Shown here in pieces: positions 62,242-64,000 of a stretch of 64,000 bases of DNA. The translations under genes were made by a program, and so were the position numbers. The DNA is from Neolentinus lepideus HHB14362 ss-1 (Eukaryota; Basidiomycota; Agaricomycetes; Gloeophyllales; Gloeophyllaceae). The notes below the pieces were generated by a model. That model worked only from the letters and a program-made list of their open reading frames with translations. It searched no databases and was not told the DNA's origin. The stretch spans positions 341,911 to 405,910 of the forward strand of contig KV425562.1 of the NCBI GenBank assembly GCA_001632425.1, written 5' to 3'. Within the stretch, counting starts at the first letter, position 1. The number at the start of each line of letters is the position of its first letter.

Positions 62242-64000
62242 ATGTTCACTGTCCTCATCTTCACGCTTGCCATCCTATGGCAAAGCGTACATGCGTTCCA
62301 GCTCTATCCCGACACTGGAGTCGTGATCGTATCCAACAATGACTTGGATCCGTCAAATCCCAACCGCGCTAGTGCGCTGTACTTGAAAAGTTCATTCGGC
62401 TGCATGCAGGCATATCAAGCATGCGCGCAACTCCAGGAGACCTTGCTTCCTGCACCTAATGCGACAGGCCTCACGTCCGCCAACTTGACGACAGCACTGA
62501 CCTCCGGGACCCACGGGCTCGCCATCAACTCTGCCCAGAGAATATGGATGGCAGGCGCAGGCAAGTACGCGATGGTTAAATTGTTCGATATACATCTGAC
62601 GAGCACTCTAGCACCCTACGAATGTGCCGTCTTCTCGCCTGACATCAGTTTGGCGTCTAAATCCGGTTCGCAGTCGGCAACAGATTTGGGTGAAGAGCTG
62701 CCCGTTCTGTGCACTAACACCGCACCTCCCATGCAGCGGAACTCTACATTGCAGGACAGTTCTTACCAGATCCAGCTTTCCACGAACACCGCAGGCACGC
62801 TGATCGGATTCAGAGACCAGTTTTCGTTCAAATTCCTTGGTGTGAAGTATGCTGAATCCACCGCTGGATTGGGAAGGTTCGAGCCCCCTGTTGCGCTGCA
62901 ATTGGGGCCCAGCATGGTCAGGACCGCTTTTGAGTACGGCTCTATATGCGCGCAGGTAAGCACAGGGCAGATTCGGCTGGGTGGATTCTTCTTTGTCTGA
63001 TGATAGATTTCTGTACCAGCCACCAGACGCTGATAACGGACACCTAGTCTATTCCGGCGAAGATTGCTTACAGCTCAACGTCTTCACGCCAGTTGTCAAC
63101 ACCGGCTTGTCCGCGAGCGCTGGTACTGCGAAGCTCCCTGTAATGTTCTATAGTCCGTTCAGTCATCTCATCTTTCTCTGTGAGGATGTTGATACAATGG
63201 CTTGACTGTAGTCCACGGTGGCGGCCTCAATACCGGGGACAGCGGGCCATTCCCTTTTAACATGACAACGGATGGTTACGTCGGGCCGTCCATATCGAAT
63301 ATGCTCGATGGGACGAATATGGCGTCGTATGGGGGTGTGGTTGTCGTCACGATCAATTACAGACTCAATGCGCTTGGGTGGTTCAATGCGTCCAACGCCG
63401 CGCTAAAGGATGCGCTTCTTGCATTGCACTGGGTGCAGGATAACATTGTGGCTTTTGGTGGCGACGTACGTTGCAGGTTTGCTCTTTGGAAACTCCATGT
63501 CTTGATGGAGTGTTTCGCAGCCCACAAGGGTCCTCATTTTCGGAGAATCGGCTGGTGGCACGATGGTAAGATATCTACTAGGTACTAATCCGAAGTACAC
63601 AGAGGGACTCTTCAGTGCGTCCGCCTTTAATCTTGTCTTCATCTAGGACTTCATCGAATAATTGAATTGTTAGGCTCCGCCATCCTTGAGTCCGATTTCG
63701 GTCAAAGCACGCCCTTCACGCCCCCTTCTTACGTCTTCAACACGTCGCTCACCCTTGCCAAAAACCTAGGCTGCGCGCCAAACAGCAGTAGCAGTCTCAC
63801 TGCTTCAGTCATAAGCTGTATGCAATCGCTGCCTGCATCTTCTCTCTCACTCGCTTCATATAATCTCGGAGTCTCGTGGAACATCGTCATCGATGGGGAC
63901 TATGTTCTCACTGACATTGCATCGAGCATTCAGGACGGCGTCTACGCCCGCGTGCCGACAATCTGGGCGAGCAATCAGTGTGAATGGTGTTATTTCATGC
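62242..64000 (+). CDS. Secreted type-B carboxylesterase/lipase, copy 2 (3' end outside window)
   Basis: Tandem paralog of the gene at 59340. Exons 62242-62560, 62612-62955, 63020-63152, 63212-63465, 63521-63614 and 63674 to the window edge give a signal peptide (LIFTLAILWQSVHA), the same N-terminal extension (SNNDLDPSNPNRASALYL), FRDQFSFKFLGVKYAEST, HGGGLNTGDSG, YRLNALGWFNASNAALKD, an intact ALHWVQDNI and the nucleophile motif FGESAGGTM. The first intron is taken as GC-AG (62561-62611), at the same position and phase as the GT-AG intron of copy 1; without splicing, 17 extra codons would be read in frame. Another donor (63153) is GTCCGT, also weak. It should act on fatty-acid esters outside the cell; substrate not known. 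Confidence 0.9.
62561..62611 (+). other. GC-AG intron in carboxylesterase copy 2
   Basis: Begins GCAAGT and ends CTCTAG, 51 bases. Copy 1 has a 65-base GT-AG intron (59683-59747) at the same place with the same phase 1 split. Its length is a multiple of three and free of stops, so retention would be silent in frame. Confidence 0.65.

Overview
This window is nuclear DNA from a filamentous basidiomycete, most likely a wood- or litter-inhabiting Agaricomycete. The reasons are dense protein-coding genes on both strands, many introns of about 50-65 bases with GT..AG ends, and families typical of mushroom-forming fungi: DUF6534 seven-helix membrane proteins, small Kre9/Knh1-like secreted proteins, a Ure2p-type glutathione transferase, a barwin-like secreted protein, and carotenoid-ester-lipase-like carboxylesterases. 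I rebuilt gene models by joining exons at splice sites so that protein motifs stay in frame. No searches were run.

Layout. 1-1.0 kb: 3' part of a glutathione transferase. 1.6-7.2 kb: two tandem, intron-rich DUF6534 membrane proteins on the minus strand. 7.85-8.75 kb: a short element with terminal inverted repeats. 8.9-12.9 kb: a CUL1-type cullin and COQ5 (both minus), divergent from a small membrane protein (13.1 kb). 16.0-20.1 kb: two Kre9/Knh1-like secreted proteins and an M28 aminopeptidase (plus), followed by a degenerate tandem repeat. 22 kb: a barwin-like secreted protein. 25.7-28.8 kb: a BZZ1-like F-BAR/C1/SH3 protein. 32.7-34.0 kb: the POP2/CAF1 deadenylase. 37.0-39.1 kb: a CENP-B-type DNA-binding protein. 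40-43.3 kb: a UPF0390 protein divergent from complex I subunit NDUFA9, then TOM22. 43.6-46.8 kb: a Zn2Cys6 regulator with a 6-base microexon. 47.1-50.6 kb: two nucleolar small-subunit-processome genes, SAS10/UTP3 and FCF2, in tandem. 50.8-51.6 kb: a second inverted-repeat element, holding an assembly gap. 52.1-58.7 kb: an aldo-keto reductase, a small conserved protein, a Helitron/PIF1 helicase relic, a queuosine-salvage glycosylase (QNG1) and a basidiomycete protein of unknown function. 59.3-64.0 kb: two tandem secreted carboxylesterases. The first has an in-frame stop; the second runs off the window.

Biology. Most genes are housekeeping (ubiquitin ligase scaffold, coenzyme Q, mRNA decay, mitochondrial import, respiration, ribosome assembly), interleaved with a secretory set (wall-associated proteins, aminopeptidase, expansin-like protein, esterases) suited to an osmotrophic fungus. 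Long gene-poor stretches at 13.6-16, 22.5-25.7, 28.8-32.7 and 34-37 kb hold no gene I can support and may contain decayed sequence. I found no clear new multi-gene system. The best leads are the two microexons (6 and 15 nt), the paired esterases with a nonsense codon and a GC-AG intron, the two inverted-repeat elements, the Helitron relic and the adjacent processome genes.
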